Source: UBA4427 sp046351135
GTDB taxonomy: Bacteria; Myxococcota_A; UBA9160; UBA4427
Assembly: GCA_046351135.1 (NCBI GenBank)
Contig: JAXLZA010000016.1
Location: forward strand, 62,001 to 126,000
Direction of reading: 5' to 3'
Length of the DNA: 64,000 nt
A program made the position numbers and the translations under genes. The notes under the pieces were generated by a model. It worked only from the letters and a program-made list of their open reading frames with translations. It had not been told where the DNA came from and did no database searches. Below are positions 41,298 through 50,528 of this stretch, in pieces; the stretch's first letter is position 1; the number at the start of each line of letters is the position of its first letter.

Positions 41298-43712
41298 ATG
41301 GCGTCGATCCACCGACTCCGACCCGCTCCGATCGCGTGGCCCCTGCTCGCCTGGGCGCTCTTCGCCTGGATCGCCCTCGCGGCCCTCTCGCTGCCCGCGC
41401 GTTCGAGCGAGCCCGAGTCGCGCGCCCTCGCGCGGCTGCTCGATTCCGCCTCCCGGCCCCTCGCGAGCCTCCCCGCGTCCGCCCGCGGCACGGCGATCGT
41501 CGAGGACGAGAGCCCGCAGCTGACGGCGACGCTGATCGTCTCGCCGGAGGCGCCGGCGCGCGTCGGCGTGCTCTTCGAGATGGCCCCGGGCTGGCACCTC
41601 TATTGGCGCAATCCCGGCGAGACCGGGGTCGCCCCGGAGCTCGAGCTCGACGCCGACGGGTACGCCGTCGGGGCCGTCGACTGGCCGGTGCCCCGGATCT
41701 TCCGCGAGGCGGACGACCTGTTCACGACCTACGGCTACGAGGGGCACGTCCTGCTCGCGGCGGACCTCGAGGCCGATCCGGACGCGGTGCGCGGCGCGGC
41801 GGCGTCCGCGGGCGCGGCGACGCCGAGCGCGACCGCGGCGCCGGCGGTGCGCGCGCGGGTCGACGTGCTGGCGTGTCGGACGCAGTGCGTGCCGGCGAGC
41901 TTCGCGCTCGCGTCCCCGCTCGCGCTCGACGTCGACGAGGCGGTGCGCGCGGAGATCCGCTCGCTCTTCCGCGAGGCGGAGGCTCGGCTCCCGGTGCCGG
42001 CCAGCGCCCTCGGCTGGGAGTTCGACGCGGTCTGGCAGGGCGGCGCGCCTGACGTCGACGGGGACGCGAGCCTCGTGCTCGCCCTCGAGCCGTGCGCGGC
42101 GGAGGCGGTCGGCTGCGTCGCCGCGGACGTCCGCGATCCCGCGCCCGCGTTCCTGCCCTTCGAGAGCGAGACCTTCGAGCTCGCGCGAGAACAGGTCGTT
42201 TCCGTCGATTCCGCGCGAGGCGGGCAAATCGAGCTCGCGCTCGAGGCCACGCGTCTCGAGCCCGGCGAGGATCGCCTCTCCGGCGTCGTCGCCCTGCGCG
42301 ATGCGAACGGTCGCATGCGCCACGTCGAGATCGACGTCCCGATCCGGACGCACGGCGCGGCGCGCACGGCGGCCGCACCGGCCGGCGCGATCGGGACGGA
42401 CACGCCGACCGATGCGACCGGGACGAGCACGCCGACCGTCGCCCTCGGCTCCTTCGCCGCCCTCCAGGCGATCCTGCTCGCGCTGCTCGGTGGGCTGATC
42501 CTCAACGGCATGCCGTGCGTGCTCCCGGTGCTCGCGATCAAGGTCGTCTCCGTCGCGGATCTCGCGGAGCGCGACGCGAACGAGGTCCGCCTTCACGGCC
42601 TCGCCTACACCGCGGGCGTGCTCGGCTCGATGCTCGCCCTCGCGACCCTCGTCGTCGGCCTGCGCGGCGCCGGCCACGCCGTCGGCTGGGGCTTCCAGTT
42701 CCAGGAGCCGCTCTTCGTCGCGGGCATCGCGGCGCTGCTCGTGACCTTCGCGCTGAACCTCTTCGGCGTCTTCGAGATCGAGCTCGGCCAGGGCCGCCTC
42801 GCCACCGTCGGCCAGGACGCGACGGGCCTCTCCCGCTCGGTCTTCGAGGGGCTGCTCGCCGTCGTGCTCGCGACGCCCTGCACCGCGCCCTTCCTCGGCA
42901 CCGCCGTCGGGTTCGCCTTCGCGAGCTCCGGCCTCGTCATCGTCTCGATCTTCCTCGCGATCGGCGTCGGCCTCGCCTCGCCCTTCCTGCTGGTCAGCTT
43001 CTTTCCCGCGCTCGCGCGCTTCGTGCCGCGCTCGGGCCCGTGGATGCTCAAGCTGCGGGCGGGCCTCGGCTTCTGCCTGCTCGCGACGGTGATCTGGCTG
43101 CTCTGGATCGTCGGCCAGAGCGGGGGAACCGACGCGGTCGTGGCGCTGACGGCCGCGCTGCTCTTCCTGGCCTTCCTGCTCTGGACCTTCGGGCAGCTGC
43201 AGCCGATGCGCAGCGTCTGGCTCGGTCGGGGCAGCGCCGTCGCGATCACGCTGCTCGCCTTCGCGAGCTTCAACCTGATCGACTTCGAGCGCGCCGATGC
43301 GAGCCCCTCGGCGACGGGCGCCGAGGCTGCGGAGTCCGGGCTCGAGGGCGACGGGTTCCGGCCCTACGACGAGGCGGCGGTGCGCGAGCGCCTGGCCGCC
43401 GGTGTGCCGGTCTTCGTCGTCTTCACCGCCGACTGGTGCATCACGTGCAAGGTGAACGAGCGAACGGTGCTCGATCGCCCCGCCGTCCGGGAGGCGCTCG
43501 CACGAGACGGCTTCGCGCTGTTCCGAGCCGACTGGACCCGCCGCGACGAGGGGATCCGCACGAAGCTCGCGGAGTTCGGCCGGGCCGGGGTGCCGCTCTA
43601 CCTGGTCTACGACCCGGCCGAGCCGGATCGCCCCCGCGTCCTCTCCGAGCTCCTGAGCCAGGAGGCCGTCCTCGCCGCGCTCGAGGCAGCCGCGCCCGCC
43701 GCGCGCATCTGA
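41298..43712 (+). CDS. dsbD: DsbD/ScsB-like thiol:disulfide interchange protein
   Basis: An 804-residue protein that carries reducing equivalents from cytoplasmic thioredoxin to periplasmic partners. After a signal segment, residues 70-330 form the DsbD-alpha-like beta domain (WHLYWRNPGETG; redox Cys pair in LACRTQCVPASF). Residues ~385-640 are the DsbD transmembrane domain with its Cys pair, one in NGMPCVLPVLAIK and one in ATPCTAPFLGTAVGF. The C-terminal thioredoxin-like domain has the active site WCITC near residue 713. All six expected cysteines are present, and the length is slightly above typical DsbD. It leads a module with TlpA-like, DUF4266, DUF3570 and ApbE genes. Confidence 0.9.
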   Translation: MASIHRLRPAPIAWPLLAWALFAWIALAALSLPARSSEPESRALARLLDSASRPLASLPASARGTAIVEDESPQLTATLIVSPEAPARVGVLFEMAPGWHLYWRNPGETGVAPELELDADGYAVGAVDWPVPRIFREADDLFTTYGYEGHVLLAADLEADPDAVRGAAASAGAATPSATAAPAVRARVDVLACRTQCVPASFALASPLALDVDEAVRAEIRSLFREAEARLPVPASALGWEFDAVWQGGAPDVDGDASLVLALEPCAAEAVGCVAADVRDPAPAFLPFESETFELAREQVVSVDSARGGQIELALEATRLEPGEDRLSGVVALRDANGRMRHVEIDVPIRTHGAARTAAAPAGAIGTDTPTDATGTSTPTVALGSFAALQAILLALLGGLILNGMPCVLPVLAIKVVSVADLAERDANEVRLHGLAYTAGVLGSMLALATLVVGLRGAGHAVGWGFQFQEPLFVAGIAALLVTFALNLFGVFEIELGQGRLATVGQDATGLSRSVFEGLLAVVLATPCTAPFLGTAVGFAFASSGLVIVSIFLAIGVGLASPFLLVSFFPALARFVPRSGPWMLKLRAGLGFCLLATVIWLLWIVGQSGGTDAVVALTAALLFLAFLLWTFGQLQPMRSVWLGRGSAVAITLLAFASFNLIDFERADASPSATGAEAAESGLEGDGFRPYDEAAVRERLAAGVPVFVVFTADWCITCKVNERTVLDRPAVREALARDGFALFRADWTRRDEGIRTKLAEFGRAGVPLYLVYDPAEPDRPRVLSELLSQEAVLAALEAAAPAARI

Positions 43713-43870
43713 GGCCGGAGCCGACCGCCTCCTTCGGGTCGGCGATCACATTTCGCTCAGCAGGACCCACCGACACGACGATGCAACCTGGGATCGAGAG
43801 GTGCGCCCGCGAGCCCGCTCCGACGGACGTCGCGCCCGCCCCGCTCGGGACCCAAGGAGATCCTGGATCC

Positions 43871-44461
43871 ATGATGGCCTCCGCTCACCGCCCGCGCTCG
43901 CTCGAGACCCGCGCGCGCGCCGGCTCCTCGAAGCGCCCGTCCCTCCGTACCCGGCTCGTCGCTCCGCTCGGCTCGCTGCTTTGCTCGCTCGGGGTCGCGC
44001 TGCTCGCGTCGACCGCGGCGCTCGCGCTCGAGGCGGGCGACGCGGCGCCCGACTTCTCGGCGCCTTCGCTGGACGGCCAGGGCAACGTCTCCCTCGCCCA
44101 GTACCGGGGCAAGGTCGTCTATCTCGACTTCTGGGCGTCGTGGTGTGCACCGTGCCTGAAGGCGATCCCGGAGATCGAAGCGATGCGCAAGGAGCTCGCC
44201 GGCGAGGACTTCCAGGTCGTCGCGGTCAACCTCGACCAGCAGCCGAAGAAGGCGCTGCGCTTCCTCGAGAAGCACCCGATCGGCTACCCCTCGGCCAGCG
44301 ATCCGAAGGGGCGCCTGCCCAAGCAATTCGGCGTCGACACGATGCCGACCTCGTACCTGATCGACGGCAAGGGCGTGATCCGCCTGGTCCATCGCGGATT
44401 CCAGCGCGAGGACGGCGTCAAGCTGCGCGCGGAGATCCGAAAGCTGCTCGGAGGCCGTTAG
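43871..44461 (+). CDS. TlpA-like periplasmic thioredoxin
   Basis: A 196-residue thiol-disulfide oxidoreductase of the TlpA/ResA group. A long basic start precedes a hydrophobic export segment (LGSLLCSLGVALLASTAALAL), then GDAAPDFSAPSLDG and the active site WASWCAPCLKAIPEIEAM, cis-Pro in DTMPTSYLIDG. The start is ATG 43871; an AAGGAG lies 11 nt upstream and another ATG three bases on is equally usable. It is probably reduced by the DsbD-like protein upstream and serves the apocytochrome, lipoprotein or ApbE substrates of this module. Three nt separate it from the DUF4266 gene. Confidence 0.88.
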   Translation: MMASAHRPRSLETRARAGSSKRPSLRTRLVAPLGSLLCSLGVALLASTAALALEAGDAAPDFSAPSLDGQGNVSLAQYRGKVVYLDFWASWCAPCLKAIPEIEAMRKELAGEDFQVVAVNLDQQPKKALRFLEKHPIGYPSASDPKGRLPKQFGVDTMPTSYLIDGKGVIRLVHRGFQREDGVKLRAEIRKLLGGR

Positions 44462-44464
44462 TCG

Positions 44465-44683
44465 ATGCGCTCGCTCCCGACCCTGCTCGTCCTGATCCTG
44501 CTCGCGCTCGCGGCCACGGGCTGTGCCCGCGTCAGCCCCTGGGAGCGCGACCTGCTCGCGCGCCGGGACATGTCCTGGGAGCCCGACGCGCTCGAGGCCA
44601 AGCGCGAATCGCACGTCTACTTCAGCAAGGAAGCCTCGATGCCGGGTGGCAGCGGCGGGGGCGGCGGCTGCGGCTGCAACTGA
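44465..44683 (+). CDS. DUF4266 lipoprotein
   Basis: A 72-residue lipoprotein. The signal LLVLILLALAATGC places the lipidated Cys at residue 20. The body has the DUF4266 core, VSPWERDLLARRDM with HVYFSKEAS, and ends in a Gly-rich GGGGGCGCN with two cysteines. DUF4266, DUF3570, ApbE and thioredoxin genes recur together in many Gram-negative bacteria, so a shared role in redox chemistry of the outer envelope is likely. The terminal Cys-x-Cys could be a metal or thiol site served by the upstream TlpA-like protein. Confidence 0.88.
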   Translation: MRSLPTLLVLILLALAATGCARVSPWERDLLARRDMSWEPDALEAKRESHVYFSKEASMPGGSGGGGGCGCN

Positions 44684-44698
44684 GATCCGGAGGCTTCG

Positions 44699-46024
44699 AT
44701 GAGGGGGGATCGGGATCAGAAGGTCGACGGGGCCCGCGAGCAATCCGCGGACGGCCTCGCCCTGCCCGGTCGTGCGCTGACGGCGTTGACGACCAGCGCA
44801 CTCGCGATTCCGGGCATCGTGACCCCCGCCCCGGCGCGCGCCGACACGCCGATCGAGCAGGCGACGAGCTCCTACGCCTTCAGCGTCTACAAGGAGGACA
44901 ACCTCGTCCGGAACCGACGGTTCGTCCCGGGCGGCGGATCTTCGAAGCGCTACGAGGTCCTGACGCACCAGTTCCAGGTCGACCTTCCGGTCTCGAAGCG
45001 CATGGATGCCGGCGTCGACTTCCTCTACGAGAAGATGAGCGGCGCCTCCCCCTGGTACGTCCAGGCGAGCGGAAACGAGCGCGTCCAGGTCATGAGCGGA
45101 GCGACGATCGACGACACCCGCTACGACGTGTCGGGCCGGCTCAGCTACTACATGGACGACGCGAAGGACACGATCACGGGCGGCGTCTCGAAGGAGCAGG
45201 ACTACCTCTCCGTCCACGGCGGCATCGGGACCGAGCGCTCCTTCTTCGACAAGAACACCACCTTCTCGACCTCCGGCTCGTTCTCGTACGACTGGATCAC
45301 CCCGAACAATCCCCAGGTCTCGCGCGGCGTCCGACCGACCTCGGGCGAGAAGTGGAGCGTCGACCTCTTCGGCGGCCTGACCCAGCTCCTCACGCGGGCC
45401 TCGGCGATCCAGGCGACGATCAACTACAAGCATTCCGACGGCTACCTGAGCGATCCCTACAAGGCGATCATCACCGTCGATCCGAACCAGGGCCTGCTCT
45501 CGGACAACCGGCCCGACCTGAAGGATCAGACCAGCCTGCTGCTGCGCTACCGGCATCACCTCGAGCCGATCTCGGCCTCCGTCCACTTCGACTATCGCTT
45601 CTACGTCGATACCTGGCAGGTCACCTCGCACACCTTCGAGCTCGCCTGGCATCAGAACCTCTTCGGCTGGCTCACGATCATCCCCGGCGCCCGCTACTAC
45701 AGCCAGAGCAAGGCCGAGTTCTACGACACCATCCTGCCCCGGGTCGTGAACCATCGTTCCAGCGACTTCCGGCTCTCGCCCTACGGCGCCGTCTCGTGGA
45801 AGGTCAAGGCCGAGGCCTCGCTCGAGGATCTCTTCGACTACCGGGCGGGCAGCCGGGCCGAGGCGTTCGGATTCTCGGGCGGGCTCGATCTGTTCCTGGC
45901 GTTCTCGTACGAGCGCTACATCTCGGACGGCGCGTTCGCGATCAAGAGCGTCGCCGCACGGGACGAGGCGCCCGCCCTCGTGAACTTCCAGATCTTCGCC
46001 TTCACCCTGACCGGCCGCTTCTGA
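44699..46024 (+). CDS. DUF3570 outer-membrane protein
   Basis: A 441-residue DUF3570 protein. After a export segment (ALTTSALAIPGIVTPAPARA) the sequence alternates in amphipathic strands with many Tyr and Asp, for example SYAFSVYKEDNLVRNRRF, LSYYMDDAKDTITGGVSKE and VHFDYRFYVDTWQV, and ends with a Phe (LTGRF), typical of outer-membrane beta-barrels. Its function in the DUF4266/ApbE module is unknown; it may hold a flavinylated or thiol-bearing partner or act as a pore. GGAGG is 6 nt before ATG 44699, 15 nt after the DUF4266 stop. Confidence 0.88.
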   Translation: MRGDRDQKVDGAREQSADGLALPGRALTALTTSALAIPGIVTPAPARADTPIEQATSSYAFSVYKEDNLVRNRRFVPGGGSSKRYEVLTHQFQVDLPVSKRMDAGVDFLYEKMSGASPWYVQASGNERVQVMSGATIDDTRYDVSGRLSYYMDDAKDTITGGVSKEQDYLSVHGGIGTERSFFDKNTTFSTSGSFSYDWITPNNPQVSRGVRPTSGEKWSVDLFGGLTQLLTRASAIQATINYKHSDGYLSDPYKAIITVDPNQGLLSDNRPDLKDQTSLLLRYRHHLEPISASVHFDYRFYVDTWQVTSHTFELAWHQNLFGWLTIIPGARYYSQSKAEFYDTILPRVVNHRSSDFRLSPYGAVSWKVKAEASLEDLFDYRAGSRAEAFGFSGGLDLFLAFSYERYISDGAFAIKSVAARDEAPALVNFQIFAFTLTGRF

Positions 46025-46026
46025 CG

Positions 46027-46992
46027 ATGGCGCTGCTCCGGCTCCGCTTCCGCGCGATGGGGAGCCCCTGCGAGCTCCAGCTCTACGGGCCGTCGCGGCA
46101 CCGGCTCGAGGAGATCGCACGGCGCTGCGTGGACGAGGTCACCCGGCTCGAGCGGAAGTACTCGCGCTTCCGCGACGACAGCCTCGCCGCGGCGATCGAT
46201 CGCAGCGCCGGCGACCCGCGCGGCCTCGAGGTCGACGAGGAGACCGCGGCGCTGCTCGACTTCGCGCAGACGGCCCACCGCGAGAGCGACGGGCGCTTCG
46301 ACCCGACCTCGGGCGTGCTGCGACGCGTCTGGGACTTCCGCTCGAATCGCCTGCCCGATCCCGCGGAGCTCGCGCGGGTCCGCACGCTCGTCGGCTGGTC
46401 GAAGCTCCGCTGGGAGCGCCCGCGGCTGGTGCTGCCGATCCCCGGCATGCAGATCGACTTCGGCGGCTTCGTCAAGGAGTACGCCGCCGATCGCGCCGCG
46501 GCGCTCTGCCGCGAAGCGGGCCTCGAGTCGGGGCTCGTCGATCTCGGGGGCGATCTCGCGGTCGTCGGTCCGCATCCCGACGGCTCGCCCTGGCAGGTCG
46601 GGATCCGACATCCGCGGCGGCCGGGCGTCGCGATCGCGCGCATCGCCGTCGCTTCGGGCGGCATCGCGACGAGCGGCGACTACGAGCGCTGCATGATCGT
46701 CGACGGCGTCCGCCATCCCCATCTGCTCGATCCGCGCACGGGGGAGAGCTTCCGCGGAGGTCCGGCGAGCGTGTCGGTGACGGCACCGCTCTGTCTCCTC
46801 GCGGGCGCGGCGACGACGATCGCGATGCTCCACGACGAGGCCCGGAGCCTCGACTTCCTCGCCCGCCTGGGTCTGCCCCATCTCGTGATCGGTCAGGACG
46901 GGCGCACGAGCGGCAGCGTTCAGCTCGCCTCAGGAGCGGCGCGTCGAGAACACGACGAGATCCGCGTCCCAGCCATCGTCGGCCAGGCTTAG
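46027..46992 (+). CDS. apbE: FAD:protein FMN transferase
   Basis: A 321-residue ApbE that attaches FMN from FAD to Ser/Thr of exported proteins. The FAD/Mg site residues are in MGSPCELQLYG near residue 13, FDPTSGVLRRVWDF near 97, IDFGGFVKEYAAD near 142, VDLGGDLAVVG near 172, SGGIATSGDYER near 210 and HLLDPRTGE near 238. It starts 2 nt after the DUF3570 stop. There is no signal or lipobox, so the protein may be anchored by another factor or act in the cytoplasm, which is unusual for ApbE. The final ~25 codons run tail to tail into the secretin gene (63 nt overlap). Confidence 0.9.
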   Translation: MALLRLRFRAMGSPCELQLYGPSRHRLEEIARRCVDEVTRLERKYSRFRDDSLAAAIDRSAGDPRGLEVDEETAALLDFAQTAHRESDGRFDPTSGVLRRVWDFRSNRLPDPAELARVRTLVGWSKLRWERPRLVLPIPGMQIDFGGFVKEYAADRAAALCREAGLESGLVDLGGDLAVVGPHPDGSPWQVGIRHPRRPGVAIARIAVASGGIATSGDYERCMIVDGVRHPHLLDPRTGESFRGGPASVSVTAPLCLLAGAATTIAMLHDEARSLDFLARLGLPHLVIGQDGRTSGSVQLASGAARREHDEIRVPAIVGQA

Positions 46993-49422
46993 CGCGAGAT
47001 CCCCCGCCTCCGACAGCGAGTCGAAGCCCATCACGTAGACGTCGAAGAGCTCGCGGCGATCGATGCCCTGCCAGCGCTGGACGCGGGTGCGATGGCCCTT
47101 GCGCTCGAGATCGCGGGCGATCGCCACGGCGTCGGACTCGAGGGATCGCGTCGTGACCCGCACGCCGTAGGGCGCTCCGCCGGAGTCCGGGAGGTTCTGC
47201 TCGCGCGCGCGCTGGCGATCGAAGGCGATCCGACGCCGGATCGTGTCGGCGACGAGCTCGGCCGGCGTCGAGACCCGGCGCGCCCGCGCGGCGATCACGA
47301 GCCGATTGTCCTGGATGACCTTGCCCCGCGCCTTGAAGAACCAGCCCAGGAAGGGGATGTCGGTGAGCCACGGCGTCCCGCCCACGGCGGTCGTCTCCGT
47401 GCGCTCGCGATCGACGCCGATGATCGCCGTCTCGCCGTCCTCGAGCCGCGCCTTGGCGGTGAGGGCCTCCTTGATGAGGGTCGGCCCGACCTTCGTGGGG
47501 TCTCCGGCGACCGAGGGACCGAGGGACGAGAGCTCCGTGTCGAGGCGGAGATCGATCGGCCCGACCTCGCCGGCCTGAGCCTCGAGCCTGATCCGCACGC
47601 CCACGTCCTGGCGGTTGAACGTGACCGAGACGCCGAGGAGGTTGGTCGACCCGCTCGTCGTCCCACCGGTCTGCGACGGGGTCCCCTGGGAGACGGGGAT
47701 CGGGATGTTCGAGCCGACGAAGAGCTCGTGCTCCTCGCCCGCCACGATCACGAGCGAAGGTTGGTTCAGGATCTCGACGCGCGCCTTGATGCTCGACGCG
47801 TCGATCTCGCCCGTGTCCTCGATGGGGATCAGGACGCCCCCGGCGCCCGGAATGTCGAAGTTGATGCCCGCATCCCGTGAGACGCGTCCGAAGAGCGCAC
47901 TGTCGGCGATCGGCGTCGTCCGGAAGCCCCCCCCGGTCGGCACGCTGATCAGGCGCCCGACGTACTCATTGAGCGAGTCGCCCGGCAACAGGGGGACGTG
48001 GTAGCTGAGGGAGAGAGCGAGGCTGCTGGGCGTGCGGACCTCGGAGATCGTGATGTCGACGGCGATCAGCTGGGGCCGCGCGTCGAGCTTCTCGACCAGC
48101 TCGCGGATCACCCGATGCCCGCGCTCGCTCGCGCGAACGACCAGCGAGCGCGTCGGCTCGTCGACCACGATCGAGTAGTCCTCGCCCCCGAGCAGCGACT
48201 TCAGGTCGAGGCTCGAGACCGCACTGGCGAAGCCCGGCGTCGGAGGAGTCTGCGGAGCCTGGGGCGTCAGGCCGTCCTCGGGCGCCGCATTGAGGTCGGC
48301 CGCGACGGCATCGGCCGCACTCATGTCGGCCGCGCTGACATTGGCCGCATTGAGATTGGCCGCATTGGCGTTGGTCCCGGTGGTCCGGCTCGAATCCTGC
48401 GTCGCGTCCTTCGAGGTCGTGGGATCGGTCGGCTTCTTCGTGTCGCCGCCCTGCCCCGCGGCGCCGTCCTCCTGCTTCTTCTTCTTCGAACGGGACGAGC
48501 CCGACGCCTGCCCGCCGAGGATCTGCGCGATCTCGCCGGCCTCGCGGTTCAGCACCCGGAGGATCCGGATCTCGCCCTCCCCTTCGATCGGGACGTCGAT
48601 CTGCTCGAGGAAGCCGATCAGGCGGTCGACGGCGTCCGGCGCACCGCGGAAGATCAGGCTGTTGGTCCGCTCGTCGCTCCAGACCTCGAGCTCGCGGTCG
48701 GCGAAGCGACCGGATTCGAACTGGGCCTGGATCATCGCGTCGACGTCGGCGACGTCCCGGTAGCGCAGCACGCGCTGGCGCAGGCCGCGCTCCTCGACGC
48801 GGTCGAGCTCGTCGGCGATCTCGGTGAGCCGGGCGATCGAGCTCTCGGGGCCGCTCGCGATCAGGCTGTGGGTCGCCTCGAGGGGGACCAGCGTGACGGT
48901 CGAGCCGGCCATCGGCTGCAGCACGTTCAGGACCGACTGGAGGCCCGCGGCCTCGAGCGGGATCAGCGCCGTCACGTAGCGGTCCGAGCCGCTCCGCGCG
49001 CGCTCGGTGAAGGGCGACTCGCCGACCGCCTCGGCGATCCGCGCGATCCGCCACTGGTTCACCGTCGAAGGCACCAGCGCGAAGCCCAGCAGATGGAGCG
49101 CCGAGTCGAGCAGCGCCCAGGCCTCCTCCTCGGTGACCGGCCGCTTCGAAACGAGCGAGACCATGCCGCCGACCTGCTCGTCGAACAGGATCGTGCGCCG
49201 CGTCTCCTTCGAGACGAGCTCGATCAGCTGGTCGATGTCCATGCGCTTCTGGTTGAGCAGGATGCGCGCGTCGCCCGGGCCGGGCGGCCGACCGCCGACC
49301 GCGGGCGGGACCGGAGCCTGGGCGTGGAGCTCGAGGGCGGCGGGCGGGCCGAGCGCGCAGGCGAGCGCGACCAGGAGGCCGGACCAGCGGAGACGGATCG
49401 ATCGGAAGCGGCGGGTCGGCAC
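46930..49422 (-). CDS. Secretin (GspD-like) with pentapeptide repeats and C-terminal SPOR-like domain
   Basis: An 830-residue outer-membrane secretin. Signal peptide to about 35; N0 domain 50-120 (ILLNQKRMDIDQLIELVSKE); N-type repeats 145-305 (VTALIPLEAAGLQSVLNVL, ERGLRQRVLRYRDVADVDAMI). A low-complexity linker follows, with Ser/Lys-rich and A(N/D)LXX pentapeptide repeats. A third N-domain lies near 410-470, then the secretin channel 470-700 (VEILNQPSLVIVAGEEHELFVGSNIPI). The last ~80 residues (GVRVTTRSLESDAVAIARDL to VYVMGFDSLSEAGDLALSL) look like a SPOR peptidoglycan-binding fold. Such domains are absent from GspD, PilQ and MshL. No other secretion genes are near. The start is GTG 49422. 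Confidence 0.83.
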   Translation of the reverse strand: MPTRRFRSIRLRWSGLLVALACALGPPAALELHAQAPVPPAVGGRPPGPGDARILLNQKRMDIDQLIELVSKETRRTILFDEQVGGMVSLVSKRPVTEEEAWALLDSALHLLGFALVPSTVNQWRIARIAEAVGESPFTERARSGSDRYVTALIPLEAAGLQSVLNVLQPMAGSTVTLVPLEATHSLIASGPESSIARLTEIADELDRVEERGLRQRVLRYRDVADVDAMIQAQFESGRFADRELEVWSDERTNSLIFRGAPDAVDRLIGFLEQIDVPIEGEGEIRILRVLNREAGEIAQILGGQASGSSRSKKKKQEDGAAGQGGDTKKPTDPTTSKDATQDSSRTTGTNANAANLNAANVSAADMSAADAVAADLNAAPEDGLTPQAPQTPPTPGFASAVSSLDLKSLLGGEDYSIVVDEPTRSLVVRASERGHRVIRELVEKLDARPQLIAVDITISEVRTPSSLALSLSYHVPLLPGDSLNEYVGRLISVPTGGGFRTTPIADSALFGRVSRDAGINFDIPGAGGVLIPIEDTGEIDASSIKARVEILNQPSLVIVAGEEHELFVGSNIPIPVSQGTPSQTGGTTSGSTNLLGVSVTFNRQDVGVRIRLEAQAGEVGPIDLRLDTELSSLGPSVAGDPTKVGPTLIKEALTAKARLEDGETAIIGVDRERTETTAVGGTPWLTDIPFLGWFFKARGKVIQDNRLVIAARARRVSTPAELVADTIRRRIAFDRQRAREQNLPDSGGAPYGVRVTTRSLESDAVAIARDLERKGHRTRVQRWQGIDRRELFDVYVMGFDSLSEAGDLALSLADDGWDADLVVFSTRRS
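48282..48372 (-). repeat. 15-bp tandem repeats encoding pentapeptide repeats
   Basis: Within the secretin gene, about six 15-nt units of the type GGCCGCATTGAGATT are tandem; translated they give ANLNA ANVSA ADMSA ADAVA ADLNA, the A(D/N)LXX pentapeptide consensus. Units diverge only slightly, so the array probably arose by recent slippage or unequal recombination. Copy number may vary between strains. Confidence 0.75.
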
Positions 49423-49508
49423 GCGGGGAGGCTATCCGACGGCCCGCAGAGCCGCTATGCGAGCCCGCGCACCGCGGCGCGCGGAGGCGCCAGCGACGCG
49501 CGACGGCG

Positions 49509-50315
49509 TCAGCGCCACGGGCTCGCGAAGTCGAAGACCCGGACGCGGATCGCGATGCGCAGCTCGTGGACCTGGAAGTCGTAGTCGAGCTTGTTCCCGG
49601 CGCCCGGCGCGAAGGGACCCTGCGTGCTGACCGACGGATTCGGCAGCCCGACGTAGCGATAGCCGGCGGAGAGCGTCACACGCTCGGACATCGCGACGTT
49701 GATCCCCGTTCCCACGTTCCACGCGAAGTCGACGACGTCGTCATGGGCGCCCACGACGTTCGAGGTGCCGTCGATGTCCATCAGGGCGGTCAGGCCGATG
49801 CCGGCGCCGACGTAGAGGCTGGCCGGCTCGAGGTAGCGGCGCAGGCGCGGCTGGCGGCCGAGGCCGAAGAGATACTGGAACGGCTTCGCGATCGCGACGA
49901 GCGGAACGTCGACCCACTGATTGAACATCACGGTCGTCGCCTTGAGCTCGGTGAAGAAGAGCTCGCCGCCGGCGACGGTCGAGAACTGGTACTCCCGCAG
50001 ACCCGCGGCCTCGATCTCGCTGCGCACCGGCCAGTCCGGCAGGCGGACCTTCAGCAGGAACTCGCGCGGGACGAGCTCGTCCATCGGGACCTCGATGCCG
50101 GCGGCGGCGTCGAGCATCGGGGAGGAGTCGTGGTCCTTGCCGATCAGGCGGGTGACCGGCGCGTTGCCCGCGTTGCCGTCGGTGTCGACCTCGGCGCCAG
50201 AGAGGCCGATGCCGCCCTGGAGGTAGACCTTCCACTCCGCCGAGCTCTCGCCCGCCGCGAAGACGAGCGTCCCGACGAGGGCGGCGACGCCCGACCCGAT
50301 TCGAATGCGACCCAT
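49509..50315 (-). CDS. Outer-membrane beta-barrel protein
   Basis: A 268-residue exported protein. ATG 50315 (GGAGGGG 9 nt upstream) is chosen over an upstream frame that adds 62 low-quality residues. The signal (RIRIGSGVAALVGTLVFAAGESSA) is followed by alternating strands: WKVYLQGGIGLSGAEVDTDG, LYVGAGIGLTALMDIDG, NVAMSERVTLSAGYRYVGL and the end KLDYDFQVHELRIAIRVRVF. Such alternation and an acidic extracellular loop near 190 resemble OmpW-type or OprF-like small barrels, but the family is not certain. It follows the secretin gene on the same strand by 86 nt without overlap; a common role is possible but not shown. Confidence 0.65.
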   Translation of the reverse strand: MGRIRIGSGVAALVGTLVFAAGESSAEWKVYLQGGIGLSGAEVDTDGNAGNAPVTRLIGKDHDSSPMLDAAAGIEVPMDELVPREFLLKVRLPDWPVRSEIEAAGLREYQFSTVAGGELFFTELKATTVMFNQWVDVPLVAIAKPFQYLFGLGRQPRLRRYLEPASLYVGAGIGLTALMDIDGTSNVVGAHDDVVDFAWNVGTGINVAMSERVTLSAGYRYVGLPNPSVSTQGPFAPGAGNKLDYDFQVHELRIAIRVRVFDFASPWR

Positions 50316-50528
50316 CACGGGAAACCCCTCCGAGCCCGATGGCTCACGCGCAAGAAGCTCGTAGGCATATCGGCCGGGCAAGGGAGCTCGCTTGATGATC
50401 GATCTCACAAATCGACGGGACGCCGTGCGGCACGCGGCACGGGGCCGGCCGAGGGAAGGGCGAGCGGTCGGCACGGGGCGGATCGAAGGACGGGCGGGCA
50501 TGGCTGGACCCGCGGCGGGCGGGGACGC

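Noticed and set aside
37392..42677. A 1761-codon minus-strand open frame
   Set aside because: Only 37392-39587 encodes a recognisable protein; the rest is antisense to dsbD or overlaps the CYGCH gene, a high-GC artefact.
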